The notes under the pieces were generated by a model. That model searched no databases and was not told where the DNA came from. It saw only the letters and a program-made list of their open reading frames with translations. Both the position numbers and the translations under genes were made by a program. Positions 1-11,049 of a stretch of 64,000 nt of DNA are shown piece by piece; position 1 is the stretch's first letter, and the number at the start of each line of letters is the position of its first letter. Source of the stretch: Bacillota bacterium (lineage in GTDB: Bacteria > Bacillota > Clostridia > Lachnospirales > Lachnospiraceae); NCBI GenBank assembly GCA_023408815.1, contig JAEYJO010000045.1, forward strand, positions 62,001-126,000. Direction: 5' to 3'.

Positions 1-1416
1 TTTGCGGGCAACGATACCTTTGCTTTTGCGTCTGAGATAGGTTGTATCGCTGCTTTGGAAAATTTCAAAAATGAAATTAATACTTCGGTGCTGGATATTT
101 ATTTTACTCATGGATATATTCCGGCGCCCTATTCTATCTACAAGGATATATATAAATTAGAGGCGGGCAGTATTTTAAAAATAGAAGTGCCTTACCATCA
201 GGATAATATCTCCATCTCTTCCTATTGGTCTATGAAGGAAGCGGCGGTAAAAGGACAATCATGTTTATTTACGGGCAGCGAGGAGGAAGCTGCAGAGGAG
301 CTGGAACGCCTTTTGAAAGAGTCCATAAAGGAACAGATGGTGGCGGATGTGCCGGTGGGCGCCTTTTTGTCAGCAGGAATCGACAGCAGTACGATTGTTG
401 CGCTGATGCAGTCTCTGAATAATAACAAGGTTCGGAGCTTTACTATCGGAATGACCGAGGAAGGGTACAATGAAGCGGCGGCGGCGAAAGAGATAGCGAA
501 GCATCTGGGAACAGATCATACGGAGCTGTATATTACAAAACAGGATGCCATCGATGTGATTCCAAAGCTGGGTTATATGTTCGGCGAGCCCTTTGCCGAC
601 TCTTCCCAGATTCCTACCTATCTTGTGAGTAAGATGACGAAGGAGTATGTGACGGTTTCTCTGAGCGGGGATGCGGGAGACGAGCTGTTTGCCGGCTATA
701 CGTCCTATGAGTCGGTAAGCCGTATCTGGAATAAGATGAAGGGCATACCGTATTTTGTAAGAAAGCCTTGCAGTGAGCTGGTTCTTCACAGTCCTCTTGC
801 AAAAAAGCAGATTTACCGTACGAAGGCAACCCTTTTAGGCGCTAAGACGCCGGGCAGGCTATATGAAATTTCTTATGAAACGGATCCGCTTACTAAAAAG
901 ATCAGCAGGTCGCATGCCGACTGCCCGTATAAATACAGTCAGTTTACCCATTACATGGAAGAAGTGAACCATAACATCATGTTGATGGATATGCTCATGT
1001 ACCATCCCGACGATATTCTTGTGAAGGTGGATCGGGCGGCGATGGCGGTTTCCCTTGAAACGAGAGTTCCTATGTTGGACAAGGATGTGGTGGAATTCGC
1101 ATGGACGCTTCCGATCGAGTATAAACGTCAGGGAAAGACGGGGAAAAAGGTTCTTAGGGATGTGCTGTACAAATACGTTCCCAGAGAAATGATGGAGCGT
1201 CCCAAAAAGGGCTTCAGCATACCGATCGATAAGTGGCTTCTGGAGCCGGAGCTTAGAGGCTGGGCGGAGGCCCTCATAGACAGAAAGACTCTGGAGCGGC
1301 AGGGAATCCTCGATGCCGACGTAGTATGGCAGATTTGGGAAGATTACACGAAGAACGGTATTTGGCGTATCCAGATATGGTTTATATTGATGTTTCAGGA
1401 GTGGATGCTGGTGTGA
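1..1416 (+). CDS. asnB: Asparagine synthase (glutamine-hydrolysing) family protein, 5'-truncated by window edge
   Basis: The reading frame is open from base 1, so the gene starts upstream; 471 residues are visible of a family usually 610-640 long. The missing part is the N-terminal glutaminase (Ntn hydrolase) domain. The window begins near an FASEI-type motif at the end of that domain. The synthetase domain follows, with the PP-loop LSAGIDSS (about base 367) and SGDAGDELFAGY (about base 664), which bind and adenylate the substrate. Family members either make asparagine or amidate uronic acids in surface glycans (WbpS-like). Its place at the head of a glycan locus, with ugd downstream, favours sugar amidation, but this is inference. 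The next gene starts 15 bases after the stop. Confidence 0.88.
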   Translation, partial: FAGNDTFAFASEIGCIAALENFKNEINTSVLDIYFTHGYIPAPYSIYKDIYKLEAGSILKIEVPYHQDNISISSYWSMKEAAVKGQSCLFTGSEEEAAEELERLLKESIKEQMVADVPVGAFLSAGIDSSTIVALMQSLNNNKVRSFTIGMTEEGYNEAAAAKEIAKHLGTDHTELYITKQDAIDVIPKLGYMFGEPFADSSQIPTYLVSKMTKEYVTVSLSGDAGDELFAGYTSYESVSRIWNKMKGIPYFVRKPCSELVLHSPLAKKQIYRTKATLLGAKTPGRLYEISYETDPLTKKISRSHADCPYKYSQFTHYMEEVNHNIMLMDMLMYHPDDILVKVDRAAMAVSLETRVPMLDKDVVEFAWTLPIEYKRQGKTGKKVLRDVLYKYVPREMMERPKKGFSIPIDKWLLEPELRGWAEALIDRKTLERQGILDADVVWQIWEDYTKNGIWRIQIWFILMFQEWMLV

Positions 1417-1431
1417 AAGGTGTGGTCATTG

Positions 1432-2355
1432 ATGAATATAATTCGTATGTCCGGAGGAATCGGGAATCAGATGTTTCAGTACGCACTATATTTGAAGCTC
1501 GTTTCTCTCGGCAGGGAAGTGAAGTTCGATGATATGACGGAATATGAGCTGGATAACGCAAGGCCCATTATGCTTCCGGTGTTCGGCATCGATTATCCGA
1601 AGGCGACGAAGGATGAAGTGAAGGAGATAACGGATGGCTCCCTGGACTTTAAGGCCAGAGTCAGGAGGAAGCTGTTTGGACGAAAGAGCAGGCAGTATAC
1701 CGAAGCGTCCTTCGATTACGATGAAGAGGTGCTGAGAAGAGATTCTGCTTACTTGTGCGGAAACTTTCAGAGTGAGAAGTACTTTAAGGATATTGAAAAA
1801 GAAGTGAAGGAAGCATTCCGCTTCCGGAATGTCCAGATACCGGTGAAGATAGAAGAACAGATTAAAGGCTATGAGAAGGAAATCGCAGAAAGTCTTTCTG
1901 TCAGCGTTCATATAAGGCGGGGGGATTATCTTCAGGCGGCAGACGTATACGGCGGTATTTGTACGGATGCTTACTATGACAAAGCGATAAATTATATAAA
2001 AAATAAGTATCCGGCGGCGCATTTTTTTGTATTTACCAATGATGTCCTCTGGGCGGAAAAATGGTGCGAGACAAAGCAGAAAGCAGATGAGGAGCCGGCA
2101 TTTACGGTAATAAAGGGAACACAGGAGTCTACGGGGTATATCGATTTGATGCTGATGAGCAAATGCAGGCATCATATTATTGCCAACAGCAGCTTTAGCT
2201 GGTGGGGGGCATGGCTTGGAACCGCGTCAGCTAAATGCGTGATTGCTCCCGAAAAATGGCTGAATACGCGTGAATGTCACGATATTTTCACGCCGGATAT
2301 GGTTAGGATTGATGCGTATGGAAAAATTGATATCAATAATAGTGCCAATTTATAA
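1432..2355 (+). CDS. GT11 family glycosyltransferase (alpha-1,2-fucosyltransferase-like)
   Basis: A 307-residue GT-B enzyme of family GT11, which transfers fucose from a GDP-sugar in alpha-1,2 linkage. The N-terminal GGIGNQMFQY motif (residues 8-17) and the donor-binding HIRRGDY motif (residues 160-166) are both intact, and ANSSFSWWGA lies near the C-terminus. A GTG 12 bases upstream is in frame, but the ATG at 1432 aligns with the family start and has AAAGG about 11 bases before it. The reading frame overlaps the following GT2 by about 38 bases, implying translational coupling. No GDP-fucose synthase is in the window, so the donor comes from elsewhere or is another GDP-6-deoxyhexose. Confidence 0.88.
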   Translation: MNIIRMSGGIGNQMFQYALYLKLVSLGREVKFDDMTEYELDNARPIMLPVFGIDYPKATKDEVKEITDGSLDFKARVRRKLFGRKSRQYTEASFDYDEEVLRRDSAYLCGNFQSEKYFKDIEKEVKEAFRFRNVQIPVKIEEQIKGYEKEIAESLSVSVHIRRGDYLQAADVYGGICTDAYYDKAINYIKNKYPAAHFFVFTNDVLWAEKWCETKQKADEEPAFTVIKGTQESTGYIDLMLMSKCRHHIIANSSFSWWGAWLGTASAKCVIAPEKWLNTRECHDIFTPDMVRIDAYGKIDINNSANL

Positions 2356-3343
2356 TATAGAAGCATATCTGCCAAGGTGCGTGGACTCCCTTTTGGCGCA
2401 GACTTATTCGAAGCTGGAAATCATACTGGTGGACGACGGCTCTACCGACGGTTCACCGGATATCTGCGACAGCTATGGGAAGAAGGATGGCAGAATAAAG
2501 ATAGTGCACAAAAAAAACGGCGGCTTGTCCGATGCGAGAAATGCAGGGATGGATGTGGCTGCGGGTGAATATATCGGCTTTGTGGACGGAGATGACTGGA
2601 TCGACAAGGATATGTATCTGGCAATGTACCGCGCTTGCGAAAGGGAGGCTGCTCAGGTGGCGGTATGCCGCTATAAACAGATAAGATCCGCGGAGCAATG
2701 TGAGGAAGCGGGGATGATTGACGCATCCTCGGGTAATAGTGTATTATTATCCAAAAAGAAAGCTTTGGAGGCGTATGTCTGCGGAGATGAAAAATACGTG
2801 ATATATAATTCCGTGTGGAGCAAGCTTTTTGCTGCAGAACTGATTAAGGATATGCGTTTTCCTGTGGGAAAGAATTCCGAGGACATCATGTTTACTACGA
2901 AAGCCTTTTGCCGCATGAACCGGCTGGTTTATCTGGACACGCCTTATTATAATTATGTGCTGGACCGAGAGGGAAGCATTATGAATGAAAAAGCAGGGCA
3001 AAGAAGACTCCGGGACGAGATTCCCTTTTGGAGAGAGCAGATTGCTTACATTGCAGAGTCAGGCATGACGGAGCTTTCCGATAAGGCGGCTTATCATTTC
3101 TACCGCCGGATGCTGTTTTATTATATAGATTTTATGGATAGTACGGCTACGAGGGAATTCGCGAAGGAAATCGCCTCACAGCTTAGAAAAGAGAAGGAAA
3201 GCATCCGGAGGATACACAAAAAGAAGTATGTCGCAATAGGGGACAAGGCACGGATGAAACTGGCGTTAGCTTGGCCTTATGGGTATTACTTCGTGGTAAA
3301 GCTGTATGATAAATATGTGATTCCGATTCGGAACAAAGCGTAA
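2318..3343 (+). CDS. GT2 family glycosyltransferase
   Basis: A 341-residue GT-A enzyme. It begins with a classic ISIIVPIYN beta-strand, then has VDDGSTDG (nucleotide binding) and VDGDDW (the metal-binding DxD region, about residue 85). The C-terminal third is basic and lacks transmembrane helices, so it is probably a peripheral membrane enzyme that extends a lipid-linked glycan. Donor and acceptor cannot be read from the sequence. The start is inside the upstream GT11 gene; ATG codons at 2312 and 2318 both fit, and 2318 (MEKLIS) lies next to the conserved strand. Confidence 0.9.
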   Translation: MEKLISIIVPIYNIEAYLPRCVDSLLAQTYSKLEIILVDDGSTDGSPDICDSYGKKDGRIKIVHKKNGGLSDARNAGMDVAAGEYIGFVDGDDWIDKDMYLAMYRACEREAAQVAVCRYKQIRSAEQCEEAGMIDASSGNSVLLSKKKALEAYVCGDEKYVIYNSVWSKLFAAELIKDMRFPVGKNSEDIMFTTKAFCRMNRLVYLDTPYYNYVLDREGSIMNEKAGQRRLRDEIPFWREQIAYIAESGMTELSDKAAYHFYRRMLFYYIDFMDSTATREFAKEIASQLRKEKESIRRIHKKKYVAIGDKARMKLALAWPYGYYFVVKLYDKYVIPIRNKA

Positions 3344-3361
3344 TAGGAGACAATTATTTCT

Positions 3362-5104
3362 ATGAATTTATTGAAGAGAGTATCGAAAATTTTAACCCAA
3401 AGACAAAAGAAACTGCTTGGTCTTCTGTTGATTATGATGTTGATCGGTGCGGCGCTGGAGACGGTGGGAACCTCTCTGCTCCTTCCCTTTATCACGGTGG
3501 CGATGGACCCGGCAAGCATATCCGAGAACGAATATTTAAGATATTTCTACGATTTCTTCCACCTGACCGATGCCAGCGGTTTCCTGATCATGCTGGCGAT
3601 CGTACTCATCATCGTGTATGTGGTGAAGAGCGTATATTTATTTTTCATGTATTATGCGCAGTACCGTTTTATCTATAACGGACAGTATAATACCTCCAGA
3701 AATCTGTTCAAGGATTATGTAAGGCGTCCCTACGAATTCTTTCTGGATGCCAGCACGCCTGTGGTGATGAGGCATATTATGAGCGATGTAAACGGCTCCT
3801 ATAATCTGCTCCTTACCTTCCTTCAGATGTTTACGGAATTATTTATCTTCGTGGCTCTTCTCATACTGGCAGTGGCGGTAAGTCCTTTGATGACGCTTAT
3901 CATCTGCGGCGTTCTGGGAATCATTCTGATGCTGAATAAAAAGGTCCTCGGCCCCATCCTCAGACGGTTCGGGCACGAGGTACAGACCAACAGCGCCCTT
4001 ACCACAAAGTGGATCATGCAGGCGGTAAACGGCATGAAGGAAACGAAGGTGCTGAACAAAGAGCGGTATTTCGTGGAGCAGTACGAAAAGAGCGCAGGCA
4101 GGCTGAATACGATTCAAAAAAGGCAGAATTCCATGCAGAACATTCCGCGCCTTGTGATAGAAACGGTCTGCATGTGCGGAATCCTCGGAATCGTGGCGGC
4201 GTTCCTCGCTGTGGGCAATAACATCGGAGAGATGATCAAGCAGGTTGGTATGCTTGCGGCTGTTGCGATCAAGCTTATGCCAAGCGCCAATAAGCTTTCT
4301 ACTTATATTAATAATATCGCTTACTACGAGCCCTCTTTAGGCGCGGTGGAGGATATCATCATCCGCAGCCATGAAAGGGATGTGAATACGGATGTGCTAT
4401 TCCTTAAGAATGAAGAAATCGTGCCTATGAGCTTTATCAAAGAGGTAAACCTGGAAGGTATTACGTATTGTTATCCCAATACGGAGCTTAATATTTTGGA
4501 GAATGCCAGCGTTTCTATTCCGCTTGGAAAATCTGTGGGCTTTATCGGACCTTCCGGCGCAGGAAAATCTACTACGGTAGACATACTGCTGGGACTTTTG
4601 CATCCGCAGAAAGGTGAGGTAACGGTGGACGGAGTGGATATTAAGTCGAATCTTCCCGGCTGGTATGCGAAAATAGGCTATGTGCCCCAGATGATATTCA
4701 TGCTGGACGACACGATCAGAAATAATGTGGCATACGGTGTAGATGAAGAGGATATCGACGATGAACAGGTATGGTATGCCTTAAAGGAAGCGCAGATGGA
4801 TGAATTCGTGCGTGGGCTTCCCGAAGGATTGGATACGAGTATTGGAGAGAGAGGCGTGCGCATTTCCGGCGGTCAGAGACAGCGTCTCGGTATTGCAAGA
4901 GCGTTGTATACGGAGCCCGATATCATGATTTTCGATGAAGCGACCTCAGCTTTGGATAACGATACCGAGCAGGCGATCATGGAAGCAATCGAAAGGCTTC
5001 ATGGTAAAAAAACACTTGTTATTATTGCGCACAGACTGACTACCATTGAAAAGTGCGACGCAGTTTACCGGGTGGAAAACCAGATTTTTAAAAGAGAACG
5101 TTGA
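3362..5104 (+). CDS. ABC transporter, lipid-linked oligosaccharide flippase type (PglK/MsbA-like)
   Basis: A 580-residue ABC half-transporter with about six N-terminal transmembrane segments (residues 20-320) and a C-terminal nucleotide-binding domain. The Walker A GPSGAGKS is near residues 396-403, the signature is ISGGQRQR, Walker B reads IMIFDEATSALD, and the switch histidine is in IIAHRLT. In this family PglK of Campylobacter flips undecaprenyl-linked glycans, and a location among glycosyltransferases supports the same role. The start ATG has AGGAG about 11 bases upstream. A paralogue lies at 28723-30480 with matching linker sequence (DDTIRNNVA), so the locus carries two. Confidence 0.88.
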   Translation: MNLLKRVSKILTQRQKKLLGLLLIMMLIGAALETVGTSLLLPFITVAMDPASISENEYLRYFYDFFHLTDASGFLIMLAIVLIIVYVVKSVYLFFMYYAQYRFIYNGQYNTSRNLFKDYVRRPYEFFLDASTPVVMRHIMSDVNGSYNLLLTFLQMFTELFIFVALLILAVAVSPLMTLIICGVLGIILMLNKKVLGPILRRFGHEVQTNSALTTKWIMQAVNGMKETKVLNKERYFVEQYEKSAGRLNTIQKRQNSMQNIPRLVIETVCMCGILGIVAAFLAVGNNIGEMIKQVGMLAAVAIKLMPSANKLSTYINNIAYYEPSLGAVEDIIIRSHERDVNTDVLFLKNEEIVPMSFIKEVNLEGITYCYPNTELNILENASVSIPLGKSVGFIGPSGAGKSTTVDILLGLLHPQKGEVTVDGVDIKSNLPGWYAKIGYVPQMIFMLDDTIRNNVAYGVDEEDIDDEQVWYALKEAQMDEFVRGLPEGLDTSIGERGVRISGGQRQRLGIARALYTEPDIMIFDEATSALDNDTEQAIMEAIERLHGKKTLVIIAHRLTTIEKCDAVYRVENQIFKRER

Positions 5105-5129
5105 TTCAGGAAAGGACGATCGATACGAG

Positions 5130-5813
5130 ATGAGCGAATATAAAAACGGCAGATTGCAGCTTCCTGACGTAACGTTAGCGGCGCTGACCAGTGTCAACGT
5201 GAAAGAGACGATCAAAGCGCTTAAATACAGCATGAAGGATATCGATTTCGGGGAGGTGACGCTGATCACCCATAGAAAGCCCCTTTTTCTGCCGAAGGGA
5301 ATCACATATAAGCATATCGATAAATTGAAGACCATCGATCATTTCAATTACGATATGATCTATAAGATACATGAATACATCCATACGGATTTCATGCTGC
5401 TCGTTCATTACGACGGGTTCGTGGTGAATCCGGATATGTGGCGGGATGAATTCTTGGACTATGATTACATCGGTTCGCCTTTTCCGCTTCCGGCGGATGA
5501 TTTTTCTTATAGGGATGCCCATGGAAATATATGCAGGGTGGGAAACAGTGTGTCCATTCGAAGCAAGCGGCTCCTGGAATTTCCTGAGAAGGCGGGGATT
5601 CCTTTTGAGGCGGACCATGGCTTTTTTAATGAGGACGGCTTTATCTGCTGCAAGAACAGGCATCTGTTCGAGGCGGCGGGCATGAAGTATGCTCCTCTTG
5701 AGGTGGCAAAATATTTCGGGCATGAATCTATGATACCGGAGGTGGAAGGTATCCGTCCCTTTGTATTCCACAAGTGGGCGGGGACGAATGCGCAGTATCC
5801 CAGGTTTAAATAA
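5130..5813 (+). CDS. DUF5672-like putative glycosyltransferase
   Basis: A protein of 227 residues beginning MSEYKNGR. It resembles the DUF5672 family, which is found next to glycosyltransferases and presumed to transfer sugars. Visible support is an N-terminal strand (LPDVTLAALTSV), an H-Y-D-G-F segment where DxD motifs lie, DYIGSPFP, VGNSVSIRS, and a C-terminal HKWAGT. A longer in-frame extension into the ABC transporter gene exists, but ATG 5130 has AGGAAAGGA 13-21 bases upstream and is the natural start. No signal peptide or membrane helix is evident. Substrate is unknown. Confidence 0.72.
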   Translation: MSEYKNGRLQLPDVTLAALTSVNVKETIKALKYSMKDIDFGEVTLITHRKPLFLPKGITYKHIDKLKTIDHFNYDMIYKIHEYIHTDFMLLVHYDGFVVNPDMWRDEFLDYDYIGSPFPLPADDFSYRDAHGNICRVGNSVSIRSKRLLEFPEKAGIPFEADHGFFNEDGFICCKNRHLFEAAGMKYAPLEVAKYFGHESMIPEVEGIRPFVFHKWAGTNAQYPRFK

Positions 5814-5825
5814 AATTTGTTTTGC

Positions 5826-5876
5826 TTGCAAATATAGTGTCTCATATGTGCCCGCACATATGGCCCAAAGTTTGCA
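5826..5876 (+). other. Nested inverted repeats between two glycosyltransferase genes
   Basis: The 78-base gap holds a perfect 9-bp inverted repeat (CATATGTGC at 5843-5851, GCACATATG at 5854-5862, 2-base spacer). It is flanked by a second pair, TGCAAA at 5827-5832 and TTTGCA at 5871-5876. In RNA this could form a two-step hairpin just upstream of the ribosome binding site of the GT17 gene. It has no trailing T run, so it is not a standard terminator. An mRNA processing or stability element, or a protein-binding palindrome, would fit equally. Confidence 0.45.
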
Positions 5877-5891
5877 GGTTATGAGAAAGGC

Positions 5892-6779
5892 ATGGTTATT
5901 GCAATGGTTTATGACAGCTTTCAGTTTTTTAATGAATTAGATATTTTGCTGCTTAGGATGCATATCTTAAACGATGTGGTGGACAAGTTCGTGATCAGCG
6001 AATCTACAGTGACGTTTTCCGGTGACGAAAAGCCGTTATTCTATGCAGAAAATAAAGAAATGTTCAAGGAATTCGAGCACAAAATCATTCATAATGTAGT
6101 AGATGACACTCCTATGGACTGCGATGCCTTCACGAGAGATCATCACCAGAAATGTGCCGTAGCCAGAGGTCTTTCGGGATGTAAGCCGGAGGATATTGTG
6201 ATATTCAGCGATGTAGACGAGATTCCGAATCCTGAGACGCTTAAGACGCTCATTCCGAAGGTGGAAGACGGGAAAATCTATATGCTGGCCCAGCGGCTCT
6301 TTTATTGCTATTTGGATATGGAAGAGGTATCGGGCAGACTGCTTTCGGTGACTGGTGACTTTGACGGTGTGGAAAAGCCCATGTGGCTTGGCACCAAGGT
6401 GTGCCGCTATAGCATGTTGGAGCACTATACGACGGAGGAACTGCGTAATAAAGAGCAGAAAACAATTGGAGTAAGAGTACCTGACGGAGGCTGGCATTTC
6501 AGTTACATGGGCGGAGGCAAGAACCAGTCCGTGGAGGAACGGGTAAAATATAAGATCAAAAGCGCGGCTCATCAGGAATACAATAACCGCTCCACCTTGT
6601 CAAAGGTAAGAAAAAATATTAAAAATCATGAAGATATTTTCGGCAGAGAAGCGCAGATGGTTCAGGTGAAAGTCGATGAAACCTTTCCTGCGTATCTGCA
6701 GGAAAATATAGATAAATACCGGTATTTGCTCTATAAGGAACCTAAGTGGTCTGATGTTGTAAAGGCGTGGTTCTCGTGA
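5892..6779 (+). CDS. GT17 family glycosyltransferase (N-acetylglucosaminyltransferase-like)
   Basis: A 295-residue protein matching family GT17, whose animal member MGAT3 adds bisecting beta-1,4-GlcNAc; bacterial members occur in glycan loci. Visible hallmarks are FNELDILLLRMHIL near the start, VISESTVTFSG (the family's VE/IE...T.G pattern), and IFSDVDEIPN (about residues 103-112) carrying the acidic metal-binding motif. GWHFSYMGG lies near residues 200-208. The ATG has GAGAAAGG closely upstream. The gene ends in a TGATG overlap with the next gene, so the two are probably translated together. The actual donor is not proven. Confidence 0.82.
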   Translation: MVIAMVYDSFQFFNELDILLLRMHILNDVVDKFVISESTVTFSGDEKPLFYAENKEMFKEFEHKIIHNVVDDTPMDCDAFTRDHHQKCAVARGLSGCKPEDIVIFSDVDEIPNPETLKTLIPKVEDGKIYMLAQRLFYCYLDMEEVSGRLLSVTGDFDGVEKPMWLGTKVCRYSMLEHYTTEELRNKEQKTIGVRVPDGGWHFSYMGGGKNQSVEERVKYKIKSAAHQEYNNRSTLSKVRKNIKNHEDIFGREAQMVQVKVDETFPAYLQENIDKYRYLLYKEPKWSDVVKAWFS

Positions 6780-7615
6780 TGAAACGAACGGATAATTTTT
6801 TTCTCATTCATAATTATAATACGGTTCCTACGAAGCTTCTCGAATATTGTGAAGACTATCTTATCGTGGATGCCTCTACGGAGAAGGCGGTGACGGCTGA
6901 ACTTAATGAGCGGGGGCTTCGTTATGTGCACATCGAAAATACCGGACATAATATTACGACCTATTTCGACTATTTTACGGAGCATTTCGAGGCGTTGCCT
7001 GGAGTGATTTGTATTTGCAAGGGAAATATGTTGGGGCGGCACTGCTCTAAGGATTATTTCGACAAGGTATATGATAATAAATACTTCACGTATCTCTATG
7101 AGGATAAGGACAGCAGAGCGAAATTCTCAAAGCCGGCCTCCGAGGCAGAGAAAGCTATGGTAAGCAGCATATCCAGCCTTGTCTCGGAAAGTCAGTATAT
7201 AGAAGAAAATACCTCGTGGTATGTGGATTCTCCTGAGCATCCTCACAGATATTTCGATAATTTCGATGATTTGCTGACCTTTGTTTATAAGGATCCGGTG
7301 ATTCCCAGATATTGCCTGTTTTCGCCGGGGGCCTGCTATATTGTGAGGCGGGAGCAGATAACGAAGCATAGTCCTGCTTTCTACCATAATCTGAATAAGA
7401 TTATGAATTACGGGCTGAACCCCAATTTCCCTTCGGAGGCGCATATGATAGAGAGAATGCTTCCAGCAATTTTCGAGGCAACATATGAGGAAAACGAGTG
7501 GATGAATGATGAGACGGCATTCGATGGTAAATTATTGGAGCGTATGGAGATAATAAAGAAAAAGGATGAGTGGAACAGGAAACGGTTCAAGCGGTTTCGA
7601 CGCTTATTCCAGTAA
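6779..7615 (+). CDS. Putative glycosyltransferase, DUF3431-like
   Basis: A 278-residue protein starting at the ATG that overlaps the previous stop (TGATG). The pattern ENTGHNITTYFDYF followed by ICICKGNMLGRHC resembles the DUF3431 group, in which a conserved tyrosine-rich helix is followed by a strand ending in F/C-x-K/Q-G-N/H. That group is widespread in glycan loci and presumed to be glycosyltransferases. The C-terminus is strongly basic (KKKDEWNRKRFKRFRRLF), suggesting contact with the membrane surface. The family assignment is from motif memory only and the sugar is unknown. Confidence 0.62.
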   Translation: MKRTDNFFLIHNYNTVPTKLLEYCEDYLIVDASTEKAVTAELNERGLRYVHIENTGHNITTYFDYFTEHFEALPGVICICKGNMLGRHCSKDYFDKVYDNKYFTYLYEDKDSRAKFSKPASEAEKAMVSSISSLVSESQYIEENTSWYVDSPEHPHRYFDNFDDLLTFVYKDPVIPRYCLFSPGACYIVRREQITKHSPAFYHNLNKIMNYGLNPNFPSEAHMIERMLPAIFEATYEENEWMNDETAFDGKLLERMEIIKKKDEWNRKRFKRFRRLFQ

Positions 7616-7633
7616 AAGGCGTGGTTAAGAATT

Positions 7634-8656
7634 ATGATTGGAACGGAATTTTTGAAAGGACAGGGGCTCGGCAATCAATTGTTCTGCTATGTATCAGCAC
7701 GGTGCATCGCGAAGGATCTTTGCCGCGATTTCGGCACAGCCGGACAGGAACAGCTTGCTGTTAACATTCATAGTAAAAAAGGTATGTATTTCATGGATAT
7801 GGATTTGGGAAGTCCTATCTTGGATGTAAGTGGTTTTCACATTTACCGGGAAGCAGAGGAGAGGCTGTATCTGAAAAACTGTGCCCATGATATGGCAAAC
7901 GGGTGTTACGTAGCAGGAGCAGATGAAAATCTTTATCGGATCGGCGATAATACACTTATCTACGGGAACTTGCAGGCCGAGAGGTATTTTATCCGCCATA
8001 GAGAAGAGATAAAAAAATGGCTGAAGGTAAAGGCGGAATTCGACTCCTACGAATTCTGTAAAGACAACCTGTGTGTAATGAATGTACGAGGCGGGGAATA
8101 TGCGGATAACCGCGCTCTTTTTTTAAGAAGAAAATATTGGCTGGACGCCATGAAATATATGAGAAGCCTTCGAAGCGATATGGAATTTATGATAGTAACA
8201 GACGATGTGGAAGCTGCAAAAAGGCTTTTACCGGACATACCGGCCTATCATTTTGAACTGGCGAAAGACTATGTGACGATTAAAAATGCTAAGTATTTGA
8301 TCTTGTCCAATTCCACCTTCGCGTTTTTCCCTGCGTTTACCAGCGAGACGGCTATAAAAATCATAGCTCCCAAATATTGGGCAAGACACAATGTGTCCGA
8401 CGGATATTGGGCTTCCGAGCAGAATATTTATGAGGATTTTGTGTATCAGGATAGGAAGGGAAGACTGTTTACGGCGCGGGAGTGCGTGGAAGAGCTGGAG
8501 ACGTATAAAAAAGGAAAGGGAAGCCGGAGGAATGTGAGTTACGGAGAAATGTCGATTAAGATAAAGACTGCAGAGGACCGGCTTATGTATTATACGGATA
8601 AGGCAACAGGAAAAGTGAGACGATTACTGGGTTTTGATCACTTGAGGAAAAAGTAA
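7634..8656 (+). CDS. Divergent GT11-like glycosyltransferase
   Basis: A protein of 340 residues. The N-terminal GLGNQLFCY (residues 11-19) and the later LSNSTFAFFPA (family ANSTFSFWGA) identify it with GT11 fucosyltransferases. The donor-binding HxRRGDY has become NVRGGEY (residues 150-156): the histidine, one arginine and the aspartate are replaced. This implies an altered donor or mechanism rather than loss of the gene, since the frame is intact and the fold motifs remain. The ribosome binding site is weak (AAGG about 16 bases upstream). It is one of three GT11-type genes here, the others at 1432 and 18192. Confidence 0.72.
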   Translation: MIGTEFLKGQGLGNQLFCYVSARCIAKDLCRDFGTAGQEQLAVNIHSKKGMYFMDMDLGSPILDVSGFHIYREAEERLYLKNCAHDMANGCYVAGADENLYRIGDNTLIYGNLQAERYFIRHREEIKKWLKVKAEFDSYEFCKDNLCVMNVRGGEYADNRALFLRRKYWLDAMKYMRSLRSDMEFMIVTDDVEAAKRLLPDIPAYHFELAKDYVTIKNAKYLILSNSTFAFFPAFTSETAIKIIAPKYWARHNVSDGYWASEQNIYEDFVYQDRKGRLFTARECVEELETYKKGKGSRRNVSYGEMSIKIKTAEDRLMYYTDKATGKVRRLLGFDHLRKK

Positions 8657-8668
8657 GAGAAGCGATAG

Positions 8669-11032
<2,364 letters not shown>

Positions 11033-11049
11033 GCAGAAAAGAGGAAGAT

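Noticed and set aside
1486..2175. Long open frame on the minus strand
   Set aside because: It lies wholly inside the well-supported GT11 gene, has no recognisable domain, and codes for an unlikely composition. Same reasoning for other minus-strand frames such as 5175-5831 and 6036-6572.
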